A stretch of 64,000 nt of DNA from Setaria digitata (Eukaryota; Nematoda; Chromadorea; Rhabditida; Setariidae). Positions 40,298 through 52,739 of this stretch are shown piece by piece (within the stretch, counting starts at the first letter, position 1; the number at the start of each line of letters is the position of its first letter). Below the pieces are notes generated by a model. The model saw only the letters and a program-made list of their open reading frames with translations, did no database searches and was not told where the DNA came from. Position numbers and translations under genes: made by a program. The DNA is taken from positions 61,779-125,778 of the forward strand of contig RCAB01000159.1 in assembly GCA_003640385.1 (NCBI GenBank), given 5' to 3'.

Positions 40298-40764
40298 GAA
40301 AACGAAAAAGATGAAAATTAAAAAGAAAAAATGGCAAAAACAAAAAAGAAGATGAGTCAAATTGTATTTTCGCTGATTATGTTCCAAAAGTTCTACGCCT
40401 CATCACACCTTTAAAATATTTAAAAATTTGGAAAGATCGAATTTCATTTTTAGTTTTTCCTATAACGCGACATTCTGTCATTGTTTACACATTCATTTAT
40501 TCTATTTTGCATTTTAATTTATATTTTGTCTTTCGAGATATTAATATATCTTATTTTCTACTATACATTAAATTACATTTATATCACTTTGGGAAATTTC
40601 AAAATTGCAATTTGTAAATAACATGAACTTTATATATGCAAATAAGTAATTGGTTATGGGTAAAGCTTTGTGAAAATTTTATCCTTTTTTTTGTTTGAAA
40701 ACGAAAAAGATAAAAAGTAAAAAGAAAAAGTGGCAAAAACAAAAAATAAGATGGATCAAATTGT
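40298..40764. repeat. Pair of diverged direct repeats of about 70 bp
   Basis: Copies at 40298-40366 and 40697-40764 both begin gaaaacgaaaaagat, share the core tggcaaaaacaaaaaa and end with tcaaattgta; by eye roughly 85% identical. Both follow a T-rich run. They may be members of a short dispersed repeat family. Confidence 0.7.
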
Positions 40765-42628
40765 AAGTGAAAGGTAAAAACTTCAAGACAAAAACGCATG
40801 GTTTTAATTAGTAAACTTTTTTTTATAATTTTAAAAATCGACTGATTTGCCTAATATTTACCGTAGTAATTCGAAAACAAAAACTAAACATAAATTTATT
40901 GAAATTTTGTCTTGGTTCGAATTTCTAAAACCATCTTAAAACTTCTATGTCATTCACGTCACCCATATCATATTACAACATTTTTTTTTAAATTTTAAAT
41001 TGAAATTAAAAGATGAAAAGACAAAAGAAAGTAAGGAAACTAAAATCTCGAAATGACATGCAAAAGCAGGAAATGAAATTGGAATCAGTCACAAAATCAC
41101 TAAATTTGAGCGCAAACGTCATTCCAATTTAATTTTGCGCGAAGATTCTCCTCACATTGAATTATGGAATAAATCGCTTTTTTTTCGAGAAGATTCAAGT
41201 AATAAAAACTGATCCATAATGACTTCAAAAATAAGATGCCGCCTTTTGCTATTTATCGTTTTCCTATCACCAACAATTTTTACCATTCAAATCAATTTTA
41301 TCATTCTAATCTCAAATGCAAAAAAAATCCTCTGTTCATCATTTCTTTTGATGATGAAGTAATTATGGTGTTTTTTTAGTCTTTGGCGCTATTTTCAAAT
41401 TTTTCCATCCATTTTCACAGTCAAAATTTTAAAAATCAGAGCAAATATTTTTGAAATTCAATGCACGAAATGTAGACAGCATAAAATCGGATTGGTGAGT
41501 TCGAATCCATCAGAATTTACTAAGCAACTAGTATCAAATATCACTCGGCAATTTCTAAATCATCAATCTATGAAAATGGAAAAAAAGTTTAATATCAAAA
41601 AAAAGATATTCAATTTAAAGAAAAAAAAGTACATTCGACCCGTTTAATTCGTAAGTTCTCACATAAATTTTTATAATTGTTAGTAAATTGATATTATTTG
41701 AATGAAATAAAAGGATAATAGTCATTCATTACAGCTTTCTCAACAAGTCGCTGAAAGTTCGCCTTGGATTTTCTTTTTTTTTTCTGCAAAATAAAAGTTC
41801 ACGTACATTATCTGTGGGTGGTTGGGAGAAAATTGAGTTTGAGGACAAATTTCTTTTCTTTCAGTGTTAAATTTAATTTGAAGATAAAAAATCTTCCTCC
41901 TAAAATTAAATTTGGGTGTAAAAATTTCCTTCAGTTTGATCAAAGTTTTAGTAAAAGTAAAAAACTTTGGGCCGTCTCGTATTTCAAAAAAAAAAAAAAA
42001 ATATCTGAACTTCTAGCTCTACTCACACACATTAACTAAGCTTTTTTGACTTCTTTATTTACTTCTAATATTTTTAACCTTTAAATCGTTGCGCTCATTT
42101 TTTCATTTACTTTTCATTGAAAACTTCGTACATCATTTAGAAGTCAGAACTAATTAACTCTCTTATTATCTTCATCCTTCCTCCTCTTAAGTTTTACTTT
42201 CTTTCTCATAATAATAAGGGAAGCAATAAAGAGCAATTTTCATTCTGAATTAAGACTTTCCTAGGGTATTGCAAATTTCTTTATTCTTTGCTGCTTTTAT
42301 GAGCTTCCTTCTCCAAGAATAATTTTTATCCTCTTTTCATAGCATCTAGCGGATATATTTATGTACTACAAGTTTTTCAAAAATTTTCTGAACTCTTTTT
42401 CACTTTCTTAAATGCATAATCTGGAGTAAACTCAAAGTTCAAGCTTTTTCTACCTTCTAACCTGAATTAATTCCGGTCCAACCGGAAGTTTGATTTATTT
42501 TGTCACGGATTTCTTCTTCCTTCCAACATTCCACTTATAAACTATTTTAATCACTGATAATTTCAGAAATTTGGCATTAAATTCCTCAGAAGAAATGTCA
42601 ATTCTCCCAGCTGACAAGCATTAATGAT

Positions 42629-42795
42629 AAATTGTTTTCACTACTTTCTTGTTAATTACAACAATGGAAATGTTAATTTTTAAAAGATGAAGTTACGATT
42701 TATAAAACANACTTAAATTGTTTTCACTACTTTCTTGTTAATTACAACAATGGAAATGTTAATTTTTAAAAGATGAAGTTACGATTTATAAAACA
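42629..42795. other. Assembly junction: 81-bp exact duplication around one N
   Basis: Positions 42629-42709 and 42715-42795 are identical, separated by an N at 42710 and four bases. This is what two contig ends that overlap but were scaffolded without merging look like. The duplication is probably artificial. Confidence 0.9.
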
Positions 42796-44909
42796 ATTAC
42801 CAATGAGCAATCATCTAATAAGAGCAGTGCTTTTTTCTCCTTCACGCATTTCTTGATGACTTGTCAGGGTGAATGATTCCACATTGAGATACACAGCATA
42901 TTTTTAGAAAATTGAATATTTGAAAGCGAACTAATAACTAGGTGTGGCTTTGAAATTATTATGGATTTGATATAAATTGATGTTTTCCAGCGATTGATAA
43001 TTATTGAATGACGAATATTCAAAAACAAGATTAGTGATTCATATTAAATTAAACATATCATCTTAAAAATGATTTTAAAAACAGTTAAATTTAATGTTTG
43101 AAAACTTTAAACTTTTCACTTGCCCTCTCTACAACTCTGATCGACTTGTTTTTTATTTTTTATCTTTGTCTTCAATCAAACCAGCCTCACATCCATAATG
43201 ATAAAAAATATTTATCAGTAGCTATTTAAAATGTCTATCATTTGGCCATCATCATTTTGGGATGAGGATTCTTTTGTTTATTCTTTTTATTCTTTCAGCA
43301 TTCTTAATATTATCCATCCTGCAGCTTAGACTTTATGTTTCTATTAACTGTCTATAGATTCTATTTGCTGCTTTTTTTTTCTGCAATTCTACTTGCTCAA
43401 TTAATTATTTTTGAGTTTTTCACTTTCAACCTTACCGCCTATAATGAGGTTGATTTTTTTGAATGAAATTTTGAAATTTCAAATTTTAAATAAGATACTG
43501 TTGGACGAGAAAATCATGAATTTGAAGTCTGGCTACTGCAAAGAAAATTAGCAGAAATATCGTGCACCATATGTATAGGTAGCGAAAAGATTAGCACAGA
43601 AAAATTAAATTGGACAGATAGACTAATATGCTTGGTAATAAGCCTAACATATGCTCCATTCATTGGTAAAATTAATAAATTTTACTTTTCTATGGTCAAG
43701 TCGATATGTGCTATTATTATTACTCAATTGATACATTCGCATGTACACAAAGTAGCAAATTTCATCCCTTTTCTTCATGCTTTTTTTTAAGCAATTATCA
43801 TCAAATTCTATGCTGTGAAAATGTTTCATTTAAATTTCATGGGATTATAATTTTATGATAAAATCTGATTGTTTCTATCAAAATTATCAGTTAGAAGTGT
43901 CCGGTAGTTTACCAAAACTTGGTGTGAATTAATCATCAGTTTGCGGTGAAAAAAAAACTTTTTATTACTCAACTTTTCCAACATGATTCGAATATTGTTT
44001 GCTGTTCTTTTTACTTTGTCGGGAAAATGAAAAATGATTGAAATTAATCAAATGCATGTTTTCCTAACATTATCTATCAATAACCACTTTTTAAATCAAA
44101 TTTCACCAGTTTTATTAGTTCTAATTCATGTTTTAAAAAACCAAAAAATGAACTAATTGAATAAAGTTATTTATCGACCTTAGAAAAGTTCTATTCGTCC
44201 AGTTAATGTAATTTGTTTTCAAAATAATTAACATAAAATTTTGCTTGTATAAGCGATAGTATTTTTAAAATTAAAAAATGGAAATTTAGCAAGAAGATAG
44301 AATCATTTTAGCAAGAATGGTTAAATATTCATAGGATCTTAAGTTTCATTTACTTGATGCTAATTATGATTTAAATTTAACAAAAATTTGCATATTTGTG
44401 TAAAAATGTTTCACACTTTTCCTTAAGTGATGTTCGGTTATCAAAAAAAAAAAAAAAAAACGAAAAGCTTTGCATAAATAAAATTAATTGAATTTTTGAA
44501 GAATTTTAATTACTGGATATATATTTTGAGAAAGGTAAGCTCTAGAAACTGCTTTTATTTGTTTTTCTTTCAAATTCTATTAAAAGAAATGGCAATTTTC
44601 CTTAAAATCAAACTTAAATTTACGGCCAAATAGAATTCAAAAGTTCGCACACTTAATTTTTGTAAAGTTTAGAAAAATTTGTTAAAATTAAAGTGCCAAT
44701 TGCATGGGAAGAAATGCTAATTGTAAGGGAAGAGTGATGATGCATCGAAATACTTGAAGAAGGTATTCTATTCCCGAATCCACGTTTCTTTTATGAAACT
44801 TAAGCATTCATTCGGGTTGCACTCAATATTTCAAGACAGAATCTTTCGTAAATTTAGTGATGGCGAATTTCATTTTCATGTTTCACAATAACGTGAAAAG
44901 GGACGTCAG

Positions 44910-45104
44910 ATGGCAGCGGAAAATGACGATGCACATGGCAAGATGACGTTGAAATGGATCGCATTAACAGATGATAAAAATCGCAATTGCAAAAGAATTC
45001 AGAAACGATATCGTTTGAATGATCGGAAAAGATTGTGCGTCATTCTTCACGTTAATAAAGTGAACTGTAAACGAGGTTTGATTGGTTTTGAGGAAAATGG
45101 TTGA
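44910..45104 (+). CDS. Unassigned small open frame, 64 codons, highly charged
   Basis: Starts at a real ATG just after gacgtcag, which could act as a splice acceptor, and ends TGA. The stretch is visibly richer in GC than its surroundings and the predicted product is hydrophilic and basic, with two adjacent Lys/Arg-rich segments (RIQKRYRLNDRKRL). No signal peptide, membrane segment or known domain. Could be a small gene, an exon of an unrecognised gene or chance. Confidence 0.2.
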   Translation: MAAENDDAHGKMTLKWIALTDDKNRNCKRIQKRYRLNDRKRLCVILHVNKVNCKRGLIGFEENG

Positions 45105-47429
45105 TGTCAGAGGTAGCAAAGTGAATAGGGGGTCGAACTTTTAAGATGATAAATGATATATCTGATATGATTGTTTAAGACAAATGATTACTCCCAAATA
45201 GACACTATGCTAGTATCAAAGGATTTTTCTTATTTGGACAAATTGAAAGAATAAAATAATATCTGATAAAGTTCGAAGATCTATTTGTTGAAATTTTGCA
45301 ATTCCTCAAAATTATACGTATATCGACTTTGTACGTTGAAGTTGACGTTTCAATAATCATTTCTTTCCTAAATTTTTAAAGTTTTTTTTCAGTAATTTTT
45401 CTCTTGAAAGATTACGAAATCTAACAGCTCGTAATAATTTGATGCTAAATGAATGTCATTATTATTTTGCATCATATCAACTTCTGATATCAAGAAATAA
45501 TAAATTAGAAATATTGAATAAACGGTGAAGAAAAAAACAAGACTTTCATTTAAATTTTTTTTTGTTGTGAAATAAACAAACACAAATCGTTTAACTTTTT
45601 CTTTTTTAATTTCAAATGAAAATAATAAAATTCATCAAAGTTCATTTCCCATTCTTTCATAAAAATGTTCGCGCTAATTTTTATGAAATAACAAATTCCT
45701 TGCGCTCTCATTATTTCATTTTCAATGTAATTATAGGCTCTGTAATTAGGACGTTTCTTTGACATTAGTTTGTCAAGTTAGAAATAGCATCTCTTCGATT
45801 AGTCTTAATCTCAATTTCCAAAGCACGAAATGTTAACAACACCAACTGCTCATTATATTTAAGCCAATGAGAACAAAAAAAAAAAAGAGAAAAAGAAAAA
45901 TAAAGATAACTAAATAAGGAAAAACAATTGGGACGAAAGACAAAATTCAATTTAATATCATTTATAAGTTGCAAATAAACAATTTTTAGTCTTCCAAACA
46001 CTTTATTTAAAAAAAAAGTGTAAATTAGGTTAAAATTCCTCCTAAAGTACACTAGTGAGGTTGAATTTTAGTATTTGTAAAACTGATTCGACTGAAGTTG
46101 AAATTTGCTTTTCTAGCATTTTAATATTAGCCAGACATGTCTCTAACTTATGTCACTTTTTGCAATTTAATTAAGTTTAATGGAAGGAAAGTTTAACATT
46201 TTAATTTTTTTTTGATTCTGCCAATTTATCGACTAGTTATTGTGAAATGAACAATTAAATAGGCCTAGGCTTAGTTCCCTTCCTTTTTCTCGACCTTCTT
46301 CAAGAAAATTTTACTATAGATCGTTTTTCTTTCCTCCATGCAAGTTATTATTTCGTATGTACACAAATTTCCATCACTTCCTGTACATCTTTAAAAGCTT
46401 TCGCAATAAAATTACTTGTAATTTGACCAATTCATCGTCAATCTTTTGGCCCTATCAAATAAAAGTTCCACTTAATTTCGCGTCTCATTTGAAAAATTTC
46501 GCATATATTTTAGTGTTCTTTCTTAACATTTTAATTATTGCTTTTTATTTCTAAATCGAGAAAAATCAATCCTTTCAGATTGGTATTGCATATGTATAGA
46601 AATTTTATTTGTCCTCGAAGAGTTAAATTCTCAAAAAAAAGAAGAAAAAGATTTTGAAATCATTAATTTTTCTTGAATTAGCAATGAAATATATATGCTT
46701 GATCACAAAAAAAGAAAAAGAGAAAATCTTGGACAATATTTTATTATAATTTACTATTGTGTGATGGATGGAACAAACCAGATGTTGAAATTCTTCCTTC
46801 TTTTTATCAAAAATTTCAATAAGCCAACTAGGGTTGCAAAACTATTTCGTTATCAAGCATGTTTACCATTGTTTTTCACGATTATATCCTTCCTTTCTGC
46901 GGAAAGTCAATTTATGAATCCCAATGGAGCCTTGATAGGCCATAAGACTTTAGGCCCCATCCATGTCCATTTACTTGAAAAGCAAAATGACATTTGAAAT
47001 AAGAAAATCAACTCTTAAATATTGAATGTATTTGGTTAGTTGCGTTTAAAATTCTTGCCATGCCTGTTAGTACTGAATATTCAAGGAATCATCAGCATAA
47101 ATTTGATGTCTAGAATAGAAGACTGCAAGAGCATTGAAAAATTGTTTTCGATGTGATTTAATGGAACGGAATTAAACAAACAAGTAAAAAATAAAATTTA
47201 TTTAAAAAAAAAAAGTTTAAAAATAGACACTGACATTGCGCACTTGACAATGATGAAAGATAAAAGACAAATTAAATAGTGATCAGAAGACTTTTAAAAT
47301 TAATGAAATCAGGAAGGGTAAACGATTTTATTTGCTTTAATTTTTAAAATTTACTGCATTTTCCTTTTTTTTTTATTTATAAGTAATTTCTAAAATTTAG
47401 TAAGCAAAATGGAACTAGTGGAGAAATTA

Positions 47430-47485
47430 TTATTGTTATTATTGTTTATTATTATTATTATTGGTATTATTGTTTATTATTATTA

Positions 47486-47532
<47 letters not shown>

Positions 47533-47533
47533 T
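47430..47533. repeat. ATT trinucleotide microsatellite
   Basis: A long (TTA)n run with a few G interruptions. It creates an artefactual poly-Leu/Ile then poly-Tyr frame on the plus strand. Confidence 0.9.
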
Positions 47534-47610
47534 TAAACTTTGCAAAGTATACAGATATGACCAATTATGGTTCAGGAGACCGAACATTCCTTCTTTACGG
47601 TTAAAAAATT

Positions 47611-47660
47611 GCATGAAATCTTTAGTTAAAAAAAAAAATGCATGAAATCTTTAGTTAAAA
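47611..47660. repeat. 21-nt tandem duplication
   Basis: gcatgaaatctttagttaaaa occurs at 47611-47631 and again, less its first g context, at 47640-47660, separated by an A run; likely a replication slippage product. Confidence 0.85.
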
Positions 47661-48199
47661 ATTTCATGTTCATGAATTAATTAAAAGATTAATTAATTTG
47701 AAGATTTAAATGGAAAGTTTTTTAAAACATGTGATGTATGAATTGTTTATTATAAAAAAGGCAACTTCTTTCATTTGAAAATTCGTTTCATTTAGGTTTA
47801 GTATCAGCTTCCGAACTGTACTTTTTTTTTTGTTATGAGCTATTTTTTATTTGATCTTATTACAAATTTTTTGAAATCAACGATTTGCATTTTAGAAACT
47901 GCTTTTATGTTTCGTTCTGAATGAAACATTTTTCAGAAATACAGCTTCCTTTTTTAAAGTTATGTAGCAAAAAAAAAGAAATTATCGAATAAAAAAAATT
48001 TGTTTGTATATTTATATTTCTTTTTCTGTTTGTTTTTATTTTATTTTTTTGCATTAATTGTTTTTCTTGGCTAAAAAATTTAGTAAAAATTCAATCTTTT
48101 CAGACAATTTTACATCAGTTAACTTGGGAAAACACAAAGCAGAAAAGGGGAAAATCAACTAAATAAAAATCACTTCATGTAACGATAAAAGAAAAGATA

Positions 48200-51100
48200 A
48201 TGTATTGTGAAAATGATTCGCCATTATTCGATGAAAATGTTTCAATCATTATGCAACACGCACTTTATCAATTTAGATCGTAAGCATTTTTCTTTTTTCT
48301 TCATAGATTTTTTTTTTAAAATAATCAGCACTTAAATTACCGTATGTAGATAGAACTTCAATGAGAAGTTCTCTGTCATGACATACATTAAATTCTTCGT
48401 TCTAGCGTCGTAGCGTACGCTATTCACTCCTAAACTTGCTAAATTTTAATTAATTTTCTACCGAGAAAATTGGCCAAATTTTGCATGCTCTATTTAAGGA
48501 ACTAGGATGGAAGGAAGGTGTTAAGTGATGATGTCAAACTTACTTTTCCGAAATAATTTATCCATTCTAATAACTATCATAATGCTCTGTAATTAGTCTA
48601 TAAAATTAATTATGAGGCTTTCAGGACATACGATGTGCTGCATCCGTATTTGTGTCTTTTAATTTGTCCAATGGGAATTTTCGCTAATGTAATTCACATT
48701 TTGGTATTAACTAGGCCAAGTATGTTGCGATCAGCGGTAAATTGTGTTCTTGTGGTTATTGCTATTTGTGATATTATTACTATGAGTTCTTATCTTCTGT
48801 ACATTATCAAGTTTAAATTCTTTGCACCATCATCGAAAATAGGAGTAAGGTAAATACAACAATTTAACACTTTATTAATCAGTTGAAATTATTTTAAAAA
48901 AGCTGAATGAATAAATTACTCTCAGTTGGATATATATAGATTCTTTTAAATTTGAAATTTAAATAAATTATTCGTATTGCTTACAATCTACTCATCCGGA
49001 ATGAAATTTAAATGAATCTTTAGAAGTCTCAGGGATAGCTAATTTTTTAAGGAAGTTCAATTATACCCGATCCAAATTAATGTAATTCAAGAGCTCCTTC
49101 ACATGATTACGTTTGAAAAATTTTCATTTTTTTTAATTTAATTCAAAAAGGTTACTAGATATAATTTCTGTGAATAGGCTCGAAGTAAGCTTAAGCAAAG
49201 GTGCAAATTAAGAAAAGAGGAATTAGTTTGTAATTTTAATTCAAACCAGAAAAAAAAAGAGGAATGAATATACTATTGCTTTAGCTCTGGTGGTGTCAGT
49301 AACTGAAGCTTATAAAGATTTCATTTTTTCAAAATTGTTTTAAAACTTTGTGAGAAATTTTTGCCAGCTGGATAAATTAATGTATTAAAATTTATCACCA
49401 TGATCGCTTGCACTAACTAACCAAATTTTACACATTTTTCTGCTATTCTTACAGTTATATCTGGGTAGTAATGCTTAAAATTCACGCCGTCACGTCGATA
49501 GCACTTCACGGAATAACTTTATACTGTTGCGTAACATTGGCAGTTATTCGATGGAGTGCGTTGACGAAGTCAAAAAATGCTCTTTTTCAGCCTATTACTT
49601 CATGGTTTGCTTCATAATAATTATATCCTTCCATCTATCTTTAATTTAAAAGAATCTTTTCAAGTTTCATTTAAATTTATTGCCTCTTAAATATTTAACA
49701 CTATTTCAATCTTTTATCTTTAGGATAGACAAGAAACTGTTATCCAAGTCGCATGTTTATTAAATTATAATTAATTTAACTACTCGCAGTGAAAAAAGTT
49801 CTGAGATATTTAGTTGAAATATTGACGATATTCCCGGGAACTCAACTGGAAAGGTGTAAAGAAGCCGAATTTTTTTGGCGGAAAAGAAATTTGTAAAATG
49901 AAAAAATTGAAATTTCCGGTTACTTGGATTACTTGGATATCAAATCCATTTTAAGTAGAAAAAGTTCCTAAAATTAACAAGATATAATAACTTCGCTTTA
50001 TTTACTTTATTACCACTCTTCTAAGTCTAGAAATCTTTTTTATTAATATTAGCTTGAAAATTTTTTTTATTAAAAACAAATGAATTTTACATTTATTTGC
50101 TCAGAACAAATTTTAGAATTTTTAAATTTGAAGAGTAACTTGAAAATTTAGGTGTACATCAGGTGTTATCGCAATAATTGTCTCAGCTATATGTGTTCCC
50201 ACATTTTTGGTTCATGAAATCAAAGTTGTTTGGTGAGTTTCACACGTGAATTTGAAAAATTACTCTATCTACGGCATTACTGCACAGTTCGAAAATTGAG
50301 ATTCCTAAGGAAGATGCTTAAAAAAATGGCGAAAAATAATCCAAAAATTGCAAATAACTCGTTAGACTAGAAAAATTCTATACTTGAGAATAAATTTTGA
50401 TCTTGCATATTAGGCTCAAATTATTCTTGAAAAACTGAATATCTGATTTACTCAGTGCAGGAATTATCTCATTACTTAAATATATGTTTAAATAATAACT
50501 CAAAGGTACCAGAAGAGATAATCTGAGAACTGGACGATGGAAAAATAATAACAGTGGAAAATGATTAACAATCAGTGACAAAAGCTTATCTTTCAGCATG
50601 ATAAAACTAAGTGACATACTGATGTAAGTAAGCGGAATACTTTGTTTCTTGAACTAGAGAATCAACTTAGCCATCATTGAAACATATTCTGAAGATGTGC
50701 TTAGAGTAAACTCACATTTTTTTAGGGTTGATGGCGAACAGTTATTTTATACAATCGATATATCTGATTGGGCGATACACGATAGTTGTAAATATTTCAA
50801 ACTTAATTTGTGGATTTTAGGTATTGCCTTGAAGGTTTGTAAATTTGGGTTACATCAGCCTTATAGTAAAGTTGCTGTCTCTTTCTCGAGATAGGCCATC
50901 TTACTTGCACCAACACATGGTAATAAAAGCAGTTAAATTAGAGTTTTGAACAGATAAATATAAAAAATTTTGCAATCTTTTTGGAAGAATTCTGATTTAT
51001 TTAGTGAGCTATAATTTTACATGTGCAGTATGCATTAATGCTCAATTAAAATTAAATTTAAAATACTTAATTAGTAATGAGAGAAAATGCAGCAGAAATT

Positions 51101-51648
51101 ACCAATGCTAGTTACTTATAGGCATTACCATGTTTGTTGCTGTGTTGCTTTACCATTCTATTAGTATTCCGACTAAGAAACAATTTAAAACGCCGACAGA
51201 ATTTACTCTTCCGGAAATATAACTTCTCTAACAGTACGGAGAGTTGCAAGAATAGCGGTAACGCTGCTGCGAGGCGAAGTAAACGAAATTATGATCGAAC
51301 GACACTGACACTTGTTGTTATGCTTTCTGTCTTCTTGGTTATTATTTTGCTACTGCTTTATATATTTGGCTAGATCCTTTGCTTCTATACCTGTAATTCA
51401 TTTTCGTCACTTCGGAATATGATTTAATCAATAATTTTATTGTATTTCAGGTCACGGAATTGCCGCAAGGTGTGTTGGCGATGCTAAATGCGCTGCATAC
51501 CAACGATGTGCATACCATTTTGTACAAGAACCTAGCAAACTTACTAGATTTATTGTCATTAATTAATTGCTATGTTGGCTTCATGACCTATTACTTTCTA
51601 AGTTCGAAATACCGGCAAACTTTTCTTATCATGCTTATTAATTCCTAA
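48200..51648 (+). CDS. Seven-transmembrane peptide receptor, dmsr/srw type
   Basis: A rhodopsin-class GPCR resembling the nematode myosuppressin/FMRFamide-type receptors (dmsr within the srw group), expected at the neuronal or muscle plasma membrane. Exons: 48200-48279, 48625-48849, 49455-49604, 50152-50232, 50726-50834, 51122-51337 and 51451-51648; all in phase, 352 residues. The extracellular N-terminus (about 30 residues) has two N-glycosylation sequons (NDS, NVS). Membrane segments at about 33-55 ([19 protein letters not shown]), 60-88, 106-133, 153-173, 206-236, 271-298 and 312-336. TM6 carries VTELPQG and TM7 [12 protein letters not shown], both typical of this family. The DRY position reads VIRW. 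A basic third intracellular loop precedes TM6. The first exon was chosen because it supplies an ATG, a strong gtaagc donor and the right phase. The ligand cannot be told from sequence. Confidence 0.9.
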
Positions 51649-51798
51649 GTTAAAGTTCTTGTTTTTTTGATATTGTAGGAAAACATTTTCAATTTATGAA
51701 TTTGGAAAGAAGCGATAAAATATGCTTTGATGGATGGCTTTGAAATTAGAAAGTTCTCAGTTCTCTTTCAACAGTAAAAAAGTCAAAACTTGATTTCA

Positions 51799-51851
51799 AA
51801 TAAAGACTAAATGAAGGTACACGGCAGCTATACCTTCATTTAGTCTTTTAT
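51799..51851. repeat. Perfect 18-bp hairpin downstream of the GPCR, with AATAAA at both bases
   Basis: Arms aaagactaaatgaaggta (51802-51819) and its exact complement (51831-51848) flank an 11-nt loop. aataaa overlaps the left base on the plus strand (51799-51804), and the complement of the right base reads aataaa on the minus strand. It lies about 150 nt past the receptor stop, so it may shape 3' end formation. A small foldback element or a small-RNA hairpin are other options. Confidence 0.8.
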
Positions 51852-52739
51852 TGAGAAATTTTATGGGCCTTATTTCAGATAATTCAAATGTTTTGGAGTA
51901 AAAAGGCATGGAACATGTAATTTTAGGTAATCACATTTTTCGAGAATAATCATAGTTAAGTGTAAAAACACTTTTCGAACTAAAACATAAATTTTGGACG
52001 ATTTTAAAATTTTAAATGCTCAAACAGCAAACAGTAGAACATGCGTATATACTTGATTATCCAGATCAATCACATTTGAAACAATTTAGAACTTAGATTA
52101 TCAATATTATCACTGAAATCTATCAAGTCAAATAATTGAAAATCCTTAGGAATTTCTCGAAATCTTTATATCCGACAACTATGCAACATTAGTGCTTTGT
52201 TCAATCTTCTAGCAAAACTCTAATAGATTAATAAATAATTTCCTAAGCTAAAACAACAAAAGCAAAGATTTGGCAAACTTATCTATTACAGTATAATTTT
52301 CCACATAAATTTTATGAACATTTATGCTATATTTGTCTTCTATTTATTTTATATATCATATGATTTTACTGTTTTTCATAAATTTTGTTATGCAAATAAA
52401 TATTATGACAATTAAGTGGATAGGAGAGATAGGCCCAACTAAAGGCTAGGTTAATGTTCGAAGCGCTTTTTCAATATCAACTTATACGATAATATCAATG
52501 ACGGCATGAATGGTACCAGTGGAAATTATAAATAAATCTTTCAGACAATAGGTAGTAGTAGTATTCCTAGTAGTAGTAGTAGTAATTGCTTGCAGTATTC
52601 TGTGCTCCATAAAACTAAGGGCAGATGATCTTGTGAAGGAAATTTAACTTTTCGGTGTATATGACCTGGATTACATAGCCAAATAATAATGAACTGCCTT
52701 ACTCAAGAATTCAATTAAGCGTTTTAGCGATGGAAATAA

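Larger units (their letters stand above)
36684..48199. other. 11.5-kb spacer between calponin-like and GPCR genes
   Basis: AT-rich DNA with many poly-A/T runs, a dispersed pair of about 70-bp related repeats (40298-40366 and 40697-40764), an assembly junction at 42710, a small more GC-rich open frame at 44910-45104, an ATT microsatellite and a 21-nt tandem repeat near 47.6 kb. I find no exon chain with continuity on either strand. Genes of unfamiliar, fast-evolving families could be missed. Confidence 0.55.

Noticed and set aside
41450..41520. Possible tRNA T-arm (agttcgaatcc)
   Set aside because: The bases around the loop do not form a five-pair T stem and no D or anticodon arm could be found.
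46695..46997. 100-codon plus-strand open frame
   Set aside because: Begins at a TTG, not ATG, with no good acceptor in front and no recognisable similarity.
47409..47645. Poly-Leu/Ile and poly-Tyr open frame
   Set aside because: Translation of an ATT microsatellite.
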